Source: Gnetum montanum (taxonomy: Eukaryota > Streptophyta > Gnetopsida > Gnetales > Gnetaceae). Taken from it: a stretch of 64,000 nucleotides of DNA. The position numbers and the translations under genes were made by a program. Shown piece by piece: positions 22,621 through 34,842 of this stretch. Where the stretch lies: positions 1,716,089-1,780,088 of the forward strand of contig MNCI01023742.1 in NCBI GenBank assembly GCA_015680685.1, written 5' to 3'. The notes under the pieces are model-generated. The model was not told the origin of the DNA and ran no database searches. It worked only from the letters and a program-made list of their open reading frames with translations. Position 1 is the stretch's first letter. Every line of letters starts with the position of its first letter.

Positions 22621-24718
22621 TTGAGAATTAGTAAGTGATTTTACATTTTTTATTTTGTAATTCTTTTCAATTTCTAATTTCTTGATATACCTTTTTCACA
22701 TTCTTTAATGTTTTCTTATTCTTTAATACTTTTCATTTCTAAAATTTTTGATGTTCTTTGATATATCTCTAAATTCTATGACATTTTTCATTTTTTTACA
22801 TTTTTAATTTTTACAATTTTTAATAATTCTTACTATCTTTTTCATTTATTTCATGCTTTGTTTTCAAACCATTTGTAAATAATTTTGATTACTAATAAGA
22901 CACATTACAAATAAAGGCAAGATGTAGTCCAATAAGGTGAAGATTTCTCCATGTTGTCAAGTCATAAGGAACTCATTATTTAAATAGTGAGCCCACATCA
23001 TTCATCCACCCATTACATTAATAAGAGGTTCTTACCATGGACATAATGATATTATTTTCCATCATACAACTAAGAATAAACTTATGATCATTATGCCTAG
23101 ATTGAAAAGTGAAGAACTAAGTGGGAATGAAAAGGGTGTGACATCAAGGGGATTTGTGTACTCTTTTGGATTACTGTTGTGAGTTCTATAATGTTGCTAA
23201 GGTTGTATTATATCCTTGTAGATCTAACAAAAAATGGAAGTAAGAGTAAAATAAGTGCTACCTTGAAAAGTTGACATAGATAAAAATAAAAGAGCACAGA
23301 ATAAATTTCTAGGGGTTCCACTGGAAAGACATGTTACCAATGCCTAAAGGTAGGTGACTTCTCAAAAATCTAAAAATAAAACAAACTTTTGTGAATAAAA
23401 CTTCTTCCTTGGATAATATGCTAAGTGACGATACTCCTTGCAACATTGATAGTCTTACAATTGTAATTCCTAGAGATGAAATGATGTGATGTGACTGAAA
23501 TGTGGTTTGGACTTAGTTTGAATCTTAGACAAAAAGGCTAGTGATTACTTTAATGACTAATAAGACATAAGAATTCATTATGCCTATGGTAAGACATCTC
23601 ATAACCCAATTTCTGCAATCCCTTCTAAATCCATTTCATCCCACTATAAGAATAGTCATAACTTGTAATATTGTGTAACATAGTGCAATTTTTCCACTTT
23701 AGTGGTCCTAACATGTGTGTTTTGCTAAATAGGTATGTGTTACATTCAACTTTTTAAGTGCCTAAGGACACTTTTTGACATGGTTATACAAGGGCATTGA
23801 GGGTTGGAGCCTACTTTGGGAAGTATCTACTTGTATAATTATTGTATCTTATACCTACCAAGTGGTTTGACATCATCTTGAAACTTCCAGCATCAACAAA
23901 CGCCAACAAACACTTCCCATATCATTTAAACTATCCGTTCTCACAACATGAATTCATTATCCTTCTTATCCATCTTATGAACTTTCGTAGCTCGAGATTC
24001 CTTCTCTATGACCTTCAAATAACAAATTTTTGATAAAAATGTGGATATATTCATCATCCAAACCCCTTGAGCAACCTTAAAACCTTCCAAACATCCAAAT
24101 GAATCAATTTTTCCCATTAGACCCTTATGAAAAATGAAATTTCTTTGGCTGCTATATCAGGTCCACATTGATATTGAATCCTCGATGTGGGTCCCCAATA
24201 TCAAGTCTACCAAAAAGTATAAATACGAGGGGACTTAGCAAATTTTTCATCATTTTTTATTTTCACACAAGGGAGATTTTTTGAATTTTCTTCTTTTATC
24301 TAAGCCTTGACCTCCTAGCTTTTCCAAGAAATATCTTCCCCATGATCACTTTGATTTTCATGGTTTTTGAACCTATTTGATCATAGAGTGGTCATCTTAG
24401 TTATTTGAAAGGTATTTTAAGGGTAAGTATGAAGTAAACTTGAAAATTTTTAATAATAACTAATCATGATGAAGCTAGAACACTCAAATAATGCTCTTAA
24501 GGAATCATAACCAAGCATAATGAGTCATACATAAGAACAAAATAGATAATTGTGAGGAGTCATAAAGGGATTAACACTTATGGGATAACTTTTGAAATTT
24601 TATCTAACTTTGCAATCATAAACTAAGAACTTAATGTAGCTAAGGGTATGAGTAAGGTATTGATCTATTAAGAATAAATGTGAATACCTTAGTAATTTTT
24701 AATCCTTAATGGTTGTAG
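22621..24718 (+). other. Conserved non-coding block of element B
   Basis: There is no gene. Landmarks shared with A and C are GGTGTGACATCAAGGG (23135), CTGGAAAGACATG (23322) and TTGGGAAGTATCTACT (23816). At 24160-24225 it has an LTR-like piece with GATATT/AATATC motifs and TATAAATA near 24220, not seen at this place in A. It ends with a TTGTAG acceptor-like sequence before the ATG at 24719. Confidence 0.55.
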
Positions 24719-27480
24719 ATGATCCCAAAGAAAGGAGCATAAGGAGAATCCTCACAAGGTGCAAGTAAGAGATTGAGAGGCCAAGGCAAAGGCCAAACAG
24801 GAAGACAAGAACCAGAACACGAGGAGAAAGATGCCCAATCATTTAGCATTCATCAAGAAACACCTACTATGGGAAAATTGGCCCAAGGAGAGGCAAAGAA
24901 ACCACAACTACTAGGACAACATCTCATGTTGTCATAGGATTGCCTCCAAGCCATCCAAGAAAGGTACATCTTGACCACGGTCATTATTGAGATGAAATTT
25001 GGCCCATTTGTGGAGTTCACCCTTGAAGGTGTCAAGACATAACTCAAGGCATCACCACTATGGCCCATCCTTTTTAATAGTGACAAATGATACTTTGGGG
25101 AAACCTACTAGTTCTAGTACAACAAGGAAGAGGGTACCATCGCTAATGTTAGAGGAGTCTCAATTTCATTCTTGATAAAGATAATTGTAGAAGCTCTGAA
25201 TATACCCAATGAAGGGGCAAGGTTAGCACATCTATCCACCTGATTAGATCCTTAAACCAGACAACTATGGCTTAAATGGACATATGACAAAGAAGATAAG
25301 GGCTATAATGAGCTAACTTTGGAAAAAAGAATCTACTACAAAATTAGCACCTATCACTTGTTCTTGACAAAAGGACTCAACAGATTATCTACTTATGCAT
25401 CTAGAGGAAGTGTGATCTTGATGGGCAAATACAATGCCAACCTTGCACAACTCTGCTTTATGGAAATACAAAGGCGATTTGAAAAAAGAAATGCAAGGAA
25501 GCCAACACTTCTATTCCCTTACCTTATTAGGAAGCTATGCAAGTGAGCTAGAATCCTGAGATACACCAATGATGTTCCCAGGAGAGTCCAAAATGCTTCA
25601 TACACTAAATTTCTAAAACTAGTGCTACCCAGAAAAGATCATGGTGAAGAGCAACAAGAGCAAGAATAAGAGCAAGGGCAACAACAGGAGCAACAATAGC
25701 GACAACAATAATAGCAGCAATAACAAGAACAATAATAGTAAGTTCCACCACTATTGCAACAAGATTATAGATTGTCAATGAGTCATCTACAATAGATTGT
25801 AGAAACCAGTAGCTAGGAATAAGGGAGGAGGCCAAACTTTATAGAGTTATTAACATTGCCATCCAACGCATAGTTTCAACAGATCCAACAAGTTGATAGA
25901 TCTCACTGTAGTCAAGAGGAGAGGTCTAATGATCACAACATATCTCTGGGAACACTGCATCATTCCAAATGGTGCTTGAGACTAGAGAGGGAGCCATAGT
26001 AGTGGTAATGCAACATCAAGATGTAGTGGGAGTAGTAGAGGTGATCACTGATGACATCAAGAAATCTTTCAATGTACTTGTTATGTCACCAATAAGTCTA
26101 ATTAGAGCTAGAGATTCTCAAATGTTAGCCAAAACCTTGATGACTCTTGTTGATCATGAAGATGTGCTCGATAGACTACTGTATACTAGGTAAGTCATTA
26201 TCACAATTTTCGACATCCCTAGTGATGTCACTATAGTATAATTTGAACTCATTACTACTAAAGGAAAACTGGTCATGGTAGAGACAAGGGTAGAGCATGT
26301 AGAAAATGAAATTTTGAAATTACAAGAAGAGCTTGCAACCTTGAGAGCTGAATGAAGAGATCCCATACAATTTTTTGCACTTGGCCATATAGAGTAGTTC
26401 AAGACAAAGTAGATGAACCATCTAATTGAACAGAATAAATAGATGGCAATAGAGAAGGAGAAAGTGGTATGGAATGCCTTAGTAGTAGAAGCACAAACGT
26501 ATGCACATGCTAAGGTACTTATTGTAGTTTAAGAGGAAAATAAAAAACTTGCTGCTAATAATATGAGGTTGACCACTGTGGAAAATCACAAAAATACTTT
26601 GGAGGCGAGCATCCACCAGGTAAGGGAAGAACTGATGAGGATCAACCAAGACATGAGCTGCCTTGCAAGAAGAAATAGAACCCTTTCAATGAAGGAGGTA
26701 CACACCATTTGTCAAAATTCAACCATTGAAATAAGCATGTGGAAAAATGAGGTAAAGAAACATAAAAAGCTCAAGGAACACTTCCATGATGAGGTGGACA
26801 TGTATAAGCAAATCAACGAGAAGGAGATCCAAATGGCCAAAGCTAGAATTAGTATCATGTCAACATAAAATCCTCACTAGTAACTCATTCTGGATAGTTA
26901 TGCCCTTGTTCACCAAGTGGAAGTGAAAAACAAATACCTGCAGATTGAAGAACTGAAGGACTAGATGGGGTTAACTAACCTCCATTATGCTAACCTAGCC
27001 ATTTTGACAACAGGAAAGCCCAGGAATGAGCTAGAATAACAAGTAGCAGCCACATATGCTTTGAAAAAGAGTTTGTGGATCATAAAGTTGCTTTGTAGAA
27101 ACTCCAAGTGAAAAAATTTAACTGGAAGTAGTGAAGGTTGGCTACCAAGGAAAAAAAGATTTAGCAAACCTGGCCAAAAGATTGAAATATTATCATAAAC
27201 TACGTGAAAAGGTTAGAGCTTTTGAAGAACAAAGAAGGTAGTTTTGCAACCTAGTATGTCAAGGCAAATTAGATGTTTTCGTAGCTACCATGCCCATGGG
27301 ATGTACCCATTCCATCACACATTGCACAATAAGCATGGAAAATATATGATCCACAAATGAAAGAAGAAAAGCTTCAAGTGCTCTTAAACTGATATAGATT
27401 TTAGAAACCTCACAACAAGGGAAAGCAATCGATGAAGGAGCCATCACCACCTGGAACTACATAAGGCTACATCAAGCTTC
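24719..27480 (+). pseudogene. Third ORF of element B (Athila-type 3' ORF)
   Basis: ATG at 24719 comes right after GTAG. The N-terminus matches A's ORF and shares its TAA at codon 8. The segment 25120-25545 (ANVRGVSISFLIKIIVEAL, LEKRIYYKISTYHLFLTKG, KPTLLFPYLIRKLCK) has the general pattern of the plant domain found in the 3' ORF of Athila-like elements; this is a family-level guess. A Q/E-rich tract follows (25640-25735), and then a coiled-coil-like segment (26563-26868, with REELMRINQDM and EVDMYKQINEKEIQMAK). No signal peptide or membrane segment is seen. Many stops. Confidence 0.6.
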
Positions 27481-27657
27481 ACCAAAATTTTTTTCTTGTT
27501 AAAGTTAACATGTCATGTCTTGTGTCATTTTGTAAGCACCACTACGTCATTTGAGAGTCATGTACATAGTAGTCAATGTCATGTAAATCTACCTCCTAAT
27601 TTTTAAAGAAACTTCATCCTCATTTTGTTTTAACTTGAGGACGAGTTTTCAATCAGT
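27481..27657 (+). other. Spacer before the polypurine tract of B
   Basis: Non-coding. It contains ACTTGAGGACGAGTTTTCAA near 27635, also present as ACTTGAGGATGAGTTTTTAT in C (36810), a box preceding the polypurine tract. Confidence 0.6.
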
Positions 27658-27667
27658 CATGGGGGTA
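27658..27667 (+). other. Polypurine tract of element B
   Basis: CATGGGGGTA precedes the LTR start TGATAAATCA and is identical to C's tract at 36841-36850. Confidence 0.8.
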
Positions 27668-28043
27668 TGATAAATCAACTTTTTTTCTGGCTATGATATG
27701 GGGCATCGAATATCATAGCCATGATATTGGATCCATCATATCAGGGCACAAGCTATGATGTCAAGTATCCAATATCGTGGACACATGTAGGCATATAAAT
27801 ATGACACTTAGGTACATTGTCCAATAATAATTTCATTCCAACCTTAGCAAAATCCTATCAGTTTGTTTTCTTGATTTTAGCACTTAGCACTTAGTAATGT
27901 ATGCTTGTAGTATGATGTTAAGTGATTGAACAAAGTCTTTATTGGATTGGAATGTACTTGGACACATTTCATGATCAAAAATAAAGATTGAGATTACTTT
28001 GCATCATTGTAGCATCACTTTGATTTCTTTAGTATTTACTTAG
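27668..28043 (+). repeat. 3' LTR of element B, left piece
   Basis: It starts TGATAAATC. U3 has GATATGG/GATATT/ATATCATAG motifs and a TATAAATA at 27794-27801. The R/U5 part (TTGGACACATTTCATGATC...AAATAAAGATTGAGATTACTT) parallels 70-115 of A. It is cut by element C after CTTAG and resumes at 37653. The total uninterrupted length would be about 911 bases. Confidence 0.85.
28039..28043 (+). repeat. Left target site duplication of element C
   Basis: CTTAG here and at 37648-37652 are identical. Confidence 0.95.
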
Positions 28044-28854
28044 TGATGAGCCGTGATATTGCGTCCGCGATATCGTGGCCTTCCATGTGATATCACGTAT
28101 GTGATATTGCAGCCTGCCTCATTGCCTATAAATAAGAGGTGGGCGCACTTGGTTTGGATAGTTAGTCTTAGTCCCTTACCCAAACTCTTGCCTTTTCTCC
28201 CTCTCAAAGTTAGAATTATTTCTGCGTGCTTGCAGTAGGAGTCATAAAGTGAACGGATCTTTATTCGAGCATTGTGTACCTGTGCACACCTTGTGTACAG
28301 TAATAAGGATGAACTTTATGATAAACCTTGCAGCATTCAGAATAGATTAATTAATGTTAATTATTGTTACTTAATGCTTTCCTTAGTTAATTAATGATTC
28401 TCTCTCATCCTACAACTCTCCTAAGTAAGCACACACAGTACGATCACTTTGAGCATACGTGTAACACCTGGTAACCCAATGACAATTAGTGTTTGGTAAT
28501 CCTAGTAGTGTTGCACTGGTTCAGGATGTGTACGGTAAGTGAGAACAAATACTGGTGTTAGGATCAGTTAGACCGTAGTTAATAAGTAGTCAAATTAAAT
28601 TAGTTACTTAGTTATCTCTCTCCTCCCTTATTAGCAACAAGACATAAACACACAAAAAAGTATAAAAATCATATGCCTCAAGTTTACTTAACCATACAAT
28701 CATGACATACAAGTAAGCTTGGGAAGACAACGATTGATCAACCAATTCTTGTTCCACAAAGGCGCATAAGCACTTAGTCCTCAGAATTCGACCGAATTGT
28801 GCATGGACGCTCATATTCATATGGTTGAGCATAGGGATACCTCATTGCTCATCA
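28044..28854 (+). repeat. 5' LTR of element C
   Basis: It starts TGATGAG and ends CTCATCA. U3 is very short: TATAAATA lies at 28127-28134, only about 85 bases from the start, after a cluster of GATATT/GATATC motifs. Differences from the right LTR are largely transitions. Confidence 0.95.
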
Positions 28855-28855
28855 T

Positions 28856-28873
28856 TGGCACTGTTACTGGGGA
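28856..28873 (+). other. Primer binding site, tRNA-Asp type (element C)
   Basis: TGGCACTGTTACTGGGGA matches the tRNA-Asp complement at 14 of 18 positions. The four differences are all G-to-A or C-to-T. Confidence 0.8.
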
Positions 28874-28992
28874 CTTTGTTATTTGTGCACTAACCAGAAC
28901 ATAGGAAATCTTTCACATCATTGGAACGAACCATTGGGGTTGGTTAAAGAAAAATAATAAATAATAATACATTACACACTGAATAGACAATC

Positions 28993-31260
28993 ATGTCTCC
29001 TTCTTCGTATAAAAGTGTTTCACCAACTAGGTCTAATATAGGGAATAATCGAAAGTGTAGTACACATGATAATCCACCAGTCCCTCAACAGTTTCATGTG
29101 GTATATGTTCATCTCAATGAATATCTACTAAACTTTACCTTTATCCTCCACCAGGATGAACAATTGCATTGGTGAGATTTAGAAGGTAACATAGTGTTAG
29201 CTCCTAATCGCTCTGTCACGGGCATGCTTCTTCGTGATCTCACACAAATTTGTATGCAACACTTATAGGCAGAGTACGTTGCGCATGATCATGACTCGAG
29301 AGAGTATCGACCCACAGAGGTACAATGACAAAGAAACTTACAATAGAAGAGGCGTCATGAATCCATGAAGGAAAAGTTATCGCAGAATGTTCCACATGTC
29401 TTAAGCAAGCACCGACATGATGATGATCCTCCTTCTTCTTCATCTTCATCATCTCCTTCACCCTCTCCTTCAGGATTTAGACACAGTCACAAGGAAAAAG
29501 ACTATGAGGATAAGGGTAGGCGAAACGGGGGTTGTAGACAAAATAGTCGAGAAATGGGATGAGGGCACTCTAGAGAAACACACCATGAAAGAAGGGAGAG
29601 TAGGGAACAACATGGGCATCGTAGATGCCATAGATGAGATGATCACGATGAACCCCTACTTGCCACTCGAAGTATGCTAGACATAACTAAGGCTGTTAGG
29701 ATCCCAACAAGGCACCAAAAGGATAGTAGGATCAAGATATTAGACATGAACAATATCCCATGATTTGAAGGGGGATACAATGCTGATCCTTAAAATCATC
29801 TACAAGAATTTCATTATGCATGTGCCTTACAAAACATAGAAAGTGAATGGCAAAAACTTAAGTTATTCCCATGGACACTAATCAAAAAAGCGGAGAGTTG
29901 GTATCAGTCTTTAGAACCAGAATCCATTTGTAGGTGGAGTACCATGTTAGAATTGTTCAATGATAAGTACCAAACGTACTCTCGAGTGTCCAACTTGCGA
30001 AAGAAAATTCAAGGATGGAAACAAGAAGGCCATGAACCCTTGGATGTTGCCATGGGTCGCTATTATGCACTGTTACATCATTGTCCTAGCCATGGTTATT
30101 TACAGAGGCATAAAACATGAAGAACCCTTGGGACATATGTCCAAGGGAGGCTATTTAAGCTTAGGACCCATCAAGTTGAAATATTATTGGAGCAAGTTGC
30201 TAAAGAAGAAGGTGAGCTAAGGAAAAGAGAGAGAGCGGAAGAATATAATAGAGATCCTTCCCTCCGAAAGAATGGAGTAAGATTTTGTGAGGATGAAGAA
30301 GAGTCACCACTCAAAGAGATGGTGAATAGGAAAAATTTGCCTATTCAAAAACTTGCATCGAAAGTATTGGTAAAGGTGGACCAAATGTGGGACTCCCTAG
30401 ATGATAAATTTCAAACCATTCTTAAAGTAGTAGAGGAGTCTAGAGAGTAAGCTAGTGAACGGGAAAAGAAAAAAAAAGAGAGAAGTAAAATATGCACGTA
30501 ACAAGGGTAAGGGCCAAGTTTCCATCATCGAAGAGGTTGTGGATTCAGATACAAACAATGATAGTGGATGCGATATATGCCAATATGACCATCGTAAGGG
30601 ATGTTACCCTGTGATCTAACATCTACAGGAGTCTGGGGTGTATGCACTCAACCCACGATTAAACAAAAGGTAAACAACCTGAAGGTTACCTTATCCTTAA
30701 GGTAACCCAAGGCAGTTCCACCAAACCTTAACATATTATCCAAGTGGAACTCCACCATAACCAATTAAGCAGTATCAACAATGGTAGTACCCACAATCAT
30801 GAGGAATGCCACCACCAGGGTAATAGTATCCTTACTGACAATCTAACCTGTATGGATATTATGTGTAGTAGCCAATCTCTCCACGTGACTCTACTGGTCA
30901 TGTTACTTCTCAACCTCACTACCAAGCTCGTGAGTATTATAGGACTCCTTCTCCTTGGGGCGATATTCCAAAAACGTACCATCCTTCTCATTCAGCTGCA
31001 CCTCTTCCACCCTTAACTCCATTACCACATGCTCCAGCTATGTAGGGTGAACTCCCTACCCAGCTACAGCAACATAACACCACAAGGGCTATTAACCCTC
31101 AACATATTGTTGGTTCTAATAGTTGCATGAAGAAAAGACCTTTCTTTAGAACCAACAATCCAACTAAGCCCTTGCAACCACAAGCGTCTGATTCTTCAAC
31201 CACCTCACTATCACTTGAAGCATTAGAGCCCCCTTCAACCTAAAGACTGTGCTCAACGTA
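28993..31260 (+). pseudogene. gag: gag of element C
   Basis: ATG at 28993 (MSPSSYKSVSPTRSN) is the likely start. The capsid part reads ESWYQSLEPESI (29895), ELFNDKYQTYSRVSNLRKKIQGWKQEGHEPLDVAMGRYYAL (29950-30070), a frame break, then REERAEEY-type charged sequence. The zinc knuckle CDICQYDHRKGC lies at 30569-30604, spacing C-x2-C-x3-H-x3-C. The proline/serine linker ends in RPFFRTNN (31138). Several stops and shifts. Confidence 0.85.
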
Positions 31261-31267
31261 TACAATC

Positions 31268-31677
31268 ATGTTAACTCATGTCGTCACCGATTGGATAAAA
31301 ATTGGCCATCTTCCTAGGAAATTCTCTGATCCTGGGAGTCCTCTGATATATCTACAAATCGTTGGAAATGAGCCATGCAAAGCTCTTTTGGATTCAGGTT
31401 CTAATGTCAACTTGATTTCTCAAGAAATGTACAAGGCCTGGAACCTACCTCCACTAAAAAAAATATTTATTTAGAGTTGGACGACCAGTCCATCACTGTC
31501 TCGTTGGGACTAGTGGAGGACATTGTCACCATTGTTTGTGGGTGGTCGTATCCAGCCGACTTCCTAGTGATTCAAGTGAACAATGGTAAGGGGGACTTCC
31601 CAATCATAATGGGAAGAGCATGGCTAAGCACAATTGATGTGTGCCTAGGAATTTTCTATCTTTCCCTGGAAATATAA
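31268..31677 (+). pseudogene. Protease of element C
   Basis: ALLDSGSNVNLIS (31380-31418) is the aspartic protease active-site motif. A shift near 31470 leads to the second half with VGWSYPADFLVIQV and FPIIMGRAWLSTID (31595-31636), the retropepsin ILGRPWL-like element. It would mature the polyprotein. Confidence 0.85.
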
Positions 31678-31869
31678 AGGAAAAATACATTTGGAAAGAT
31701 TGAGAAGAAGAAAGTTCCATGCATCGCATACAATGACACAGGATGTAATTGCGTGCAGAAGTCATGGTTTGTACAATGTTTAACATTGCCTACATGCAAC
31801 TAGTGAAAACAAGTGACTAATATACAAAGATGTCTGTATGTAGTAGCCACAAGGTAGGAAGGCACCCAA

Positions 31870-33000
31870 TTGCTGATAGCTAATCAAGAGAGTAGTTCAA
31901 CTATATGCATGGAACTAACTAAGGGTTTGACTTGTGCTTACATCGATAGCATAGACACATTAGAGCAAGTCCATTGCCAACTTCCAAGTCTTAACCTTGA
32001 AAATATCAACTGGGGGAAGCTGAAAATCCTTGATAAGTTTAAGCAAGAGCCCCTTGAGCTAAAACCATTGCCCACCAGTATGGAATACACGTTTCTTAAA
32101 AATGGAAAACCAATACTTATTAACGTGAAGCTTGCTCCTCAACAAAAAGAAAGACCGCTCAAAGTGATAAATAAATGGTCGAAAGCATTCGCTTGGTCAT
32201 ATCCTGAATTAACTAGAATAGATCCTAGGATATGCCAACATAGGATTTACACCGACCCCTCCATGAAGCCTCGAAAACAACTGTAGAGGTGATTGAACCT
32301 AAAGCTGAAGCAAGTAGTTAACGAAAAAATTGAACAAATTCTAAAAGCTAGGTTCATCTACCCCATTACTGATAGTGAATGGGTTAGCCCCTTAGTTATA
32401 GTGCCCAAAAAAGGAGGCAAATGGAAGGTGTGCATAGATTTCAGGCTACTAAACATGGAAACATTCAAGGACCACTTTCTATTGCCATTCATTGATCAAG
32501 TCTTAGACACCATCACAGGGCATCACTATAGTTTTCTAGATGGGTATAGTGGGTACAACCAAATACAAATAGCCCTAGAAGACCAAGCCAAGACTATGTT
32601 CACCAATCCTTGGGGAACATTTGCATACAAACAAATGTTGTTTGGCTTGTGTAATGCCCCTGCAACGTTCCAACGATTAGTTCTAAGCATATTTTAGTAG
32701 TAGATAGGAAATGGTGTGGAGGTCTTCATGGGCGACTTCTCCACCTATGGAGCAAACTTTGATCAAGCCTTGGACTGGTTAGAGTAAGTATTAAAATGAT
32801 GTGTAGAAACCAATTTAAGGCTCAACTAGTAGAAAAGCCATTTAATGGTCCAAGAAGGCATCATACTAGGGCATAAAATTTCATGAATAGGGATAGAGGT
32901 AGACCCCAAAAAGATCAAAGTTATCCAAGGAATTACCTGTCAACTAGAAACTGTAAAAGACATCCGATCATTCCTTAGACACACTCGCTACTACAGAAGG
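31870..33000 (+). pseudogene. Reverse transcriptase of element C
   Basis: The N-terminal connection includes SKAFAWSYPELTRIDPRICQHRI (32170). RT motifs are WVSPLVIVPKKGGKWKVCIDFRLLN (32380), YSFLDGYSGYNQIQIA (32528), NPWGTFAYKQMLFGLCNAPATFQR (32605). The catalytic box reads FMGD at 32725-32736 where family members have FMDD: one of the two essential aspartates is now glycine. Two consecutive stops precede it (32695-32700). Confidence 0.9.
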
Positions 33001-33672
33001 TTTATTGAGAACTTTTCAAAGGTAGCAAAACCATTGGTTGAACTAACAAAAAAGGACGTACCTTTCGAATGGACCAGGGAATGCGAACTAGCTTTCCAAA
33101 CTTTAAAATAGAAGCTGGTAGAAACACCTATCCTACAAGCTCCTAACTAGTCTAGGCCATTCCACATAACGACTAACACGTCCAACTATGCTTTACGAGC
33201 CGTACTTACATAGTTAGATGATCAAAACCATCCTTATTACATCCACTGTGCATGTAGAAGTATCGTTGCTGCACAACTTAACTACACTACAATAGAGAAA
33301 GAATTAATGGTTGTAGTGTTTACACTAGAAAAATTTAGGCACTATGTCTTGGGCTATAAGGTATTTGTACATATGGATCATAGTGCAATAAGGTTCTTAA
33401 TGAATAAACCAATGGTAAGCCCTCACATCATACAACGACTTGTAATCTTACAAGAGTTCGATCTTACGATGATCGATCGTAAAGGCACTGAGAACATAGT
33501 TGCTGATCATTTATCTCAGTTGCGATGGGGCAACAGAGAGGATGAGTATCCAATTTTTGATTATTTCCCAGATGAACTCCTCTTTGTAGGTGTAGTGAAT
33601 AATCAATTAACCATGGAGACAAACTGGTATAGTAGCATTCTCACCTATCTCCTTACACAACAAACACCATAA
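33001..33672 (+). pseudogene. RNase H of element C
   Basis: VPFEWTRECELAFQ (33060), the YTTIEKELMVVVFTLEKFRHYVLGYKVFVHMDHSAIRFL stretch (33283-33400) and ENIVADHLSQL (33490) are the classic Ty3/gypsy RNase H signatures. VADHLS fits the Athila branch. There is only one RNase H, in contrast to D and F. Confidence 0.9.
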
Positions 33673-34842
33673 GGGTTTGATGCTAAAAAGAAATAACAAT
33701 TTCTTCACCGAGCCAAGTATTTTATGAAAATAAATGGGCAACTTTACAAAGTATGTCTTAATGGCTTGGTCTGATGGTGTATTCTCGATGTAGATCAACT
33801 ATGAGTTCTCCAAGACACTCATGAGGGTCCTTGTGGGGGTCATTATGTTGGGAGATGAACAACCATTAAGATTTTTCTTGCAAGATATTATTGGCCTACA
33901 TTGTTTCAGGATGCCCATCATTTTGTCTAATTTTATGAGTGCTGTTAATGGGGGGATGACTACTAGGATGGAGGGTTTGCAACAATGGATTCAACCTTTA
34001 GAACCCTTTGACATTTGGGGAATTGATTTTATGGGGCCGATTACACCAATATCCAATGGAAAAACTTATATTATTGTTATCGTTGATTACCTTACAAAAT
34101 GGGTAGAAGCAGCTATTGTTAAGGATTGTTCATCATCTACAGCTGCACGATTTGTTCAACAAAAAATCATAAATAGGTTTGGTGTGCCTCATGCACTTAT
34201 TTCAGACAATGGTACACACTTCATAGGGTGACTTTTTAAAAATTAATGCAACGCTTAGGGGTTGAGCACAAACTGACTACACCATATCACACCCAAGTGA
34301 ACAATCAAGCTGAAGTCACCAACATGGAGATTACGAAGATATTGACAAGAACCATTAGCAAGTTTAAGTGAGACTAGAGCACTAAACTGAATGATGCTCT
34401 TTAGGCATACCGCTCCACATGGAAACTCCCTATAGGCTACTCTCCCTATGAGTTAGTGTACAGTAAATTACCAATGCTTCCCATGCAAATTGAGCTTTGT
34501 ACACTATCCACGGCATGTGACCTCAACCTTGACCTCTATCTAGAACAAAAACAACAGTTGATGATCCTTAACCTACTAGATGAGAATCAATTGGCCACCC
34601 TATCATATAATGAATTGCACAAGGCCTTCAATAAACAACATCATAACCTAAGAATTAGGAAAGTTAAATATCAACTGGGAGATAAGGTTCTCTATTGGAA
34701 TCCCACACATGTGCCACAATGTACGAAATTTCATATGTTGTGGGCAGGACCTTATGTCATTCATGCATCTTTTCCTTTAGGAGCCATGATGATATACAAA
34801 CCTGAGAGCCCAGATAAGAAACTGTTGGTCAACATCCAATAA
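33673..34842 (+). pseudogene. Integrase of element C
   Basis: The zinc-binding part has THEGPCGGHY (33809). The core is open from 33960 to 34231: FDIWGIDFMGPITP (first Asp at 34025-34027) and ALISDNGTHF (second Asp at 34205-34207). The third acidic region NQAEVTNMEI lies at 34305. The C-terminal part RIRKVKYQLGDKVLYWN...WAGPYVIH (34650-34770) runs to TAA at 34840. Shifts near 33900 and 34230 and stops near 34370 inactivate it. Confidence 0.9.

Noticed and set aside
24150-24260. Separate LTR inside element B
   Set aside because: GATATT motifs and a TATAAATA resemble a U3, but no TGATGAG start, CTCATCA end or duplication could be found.
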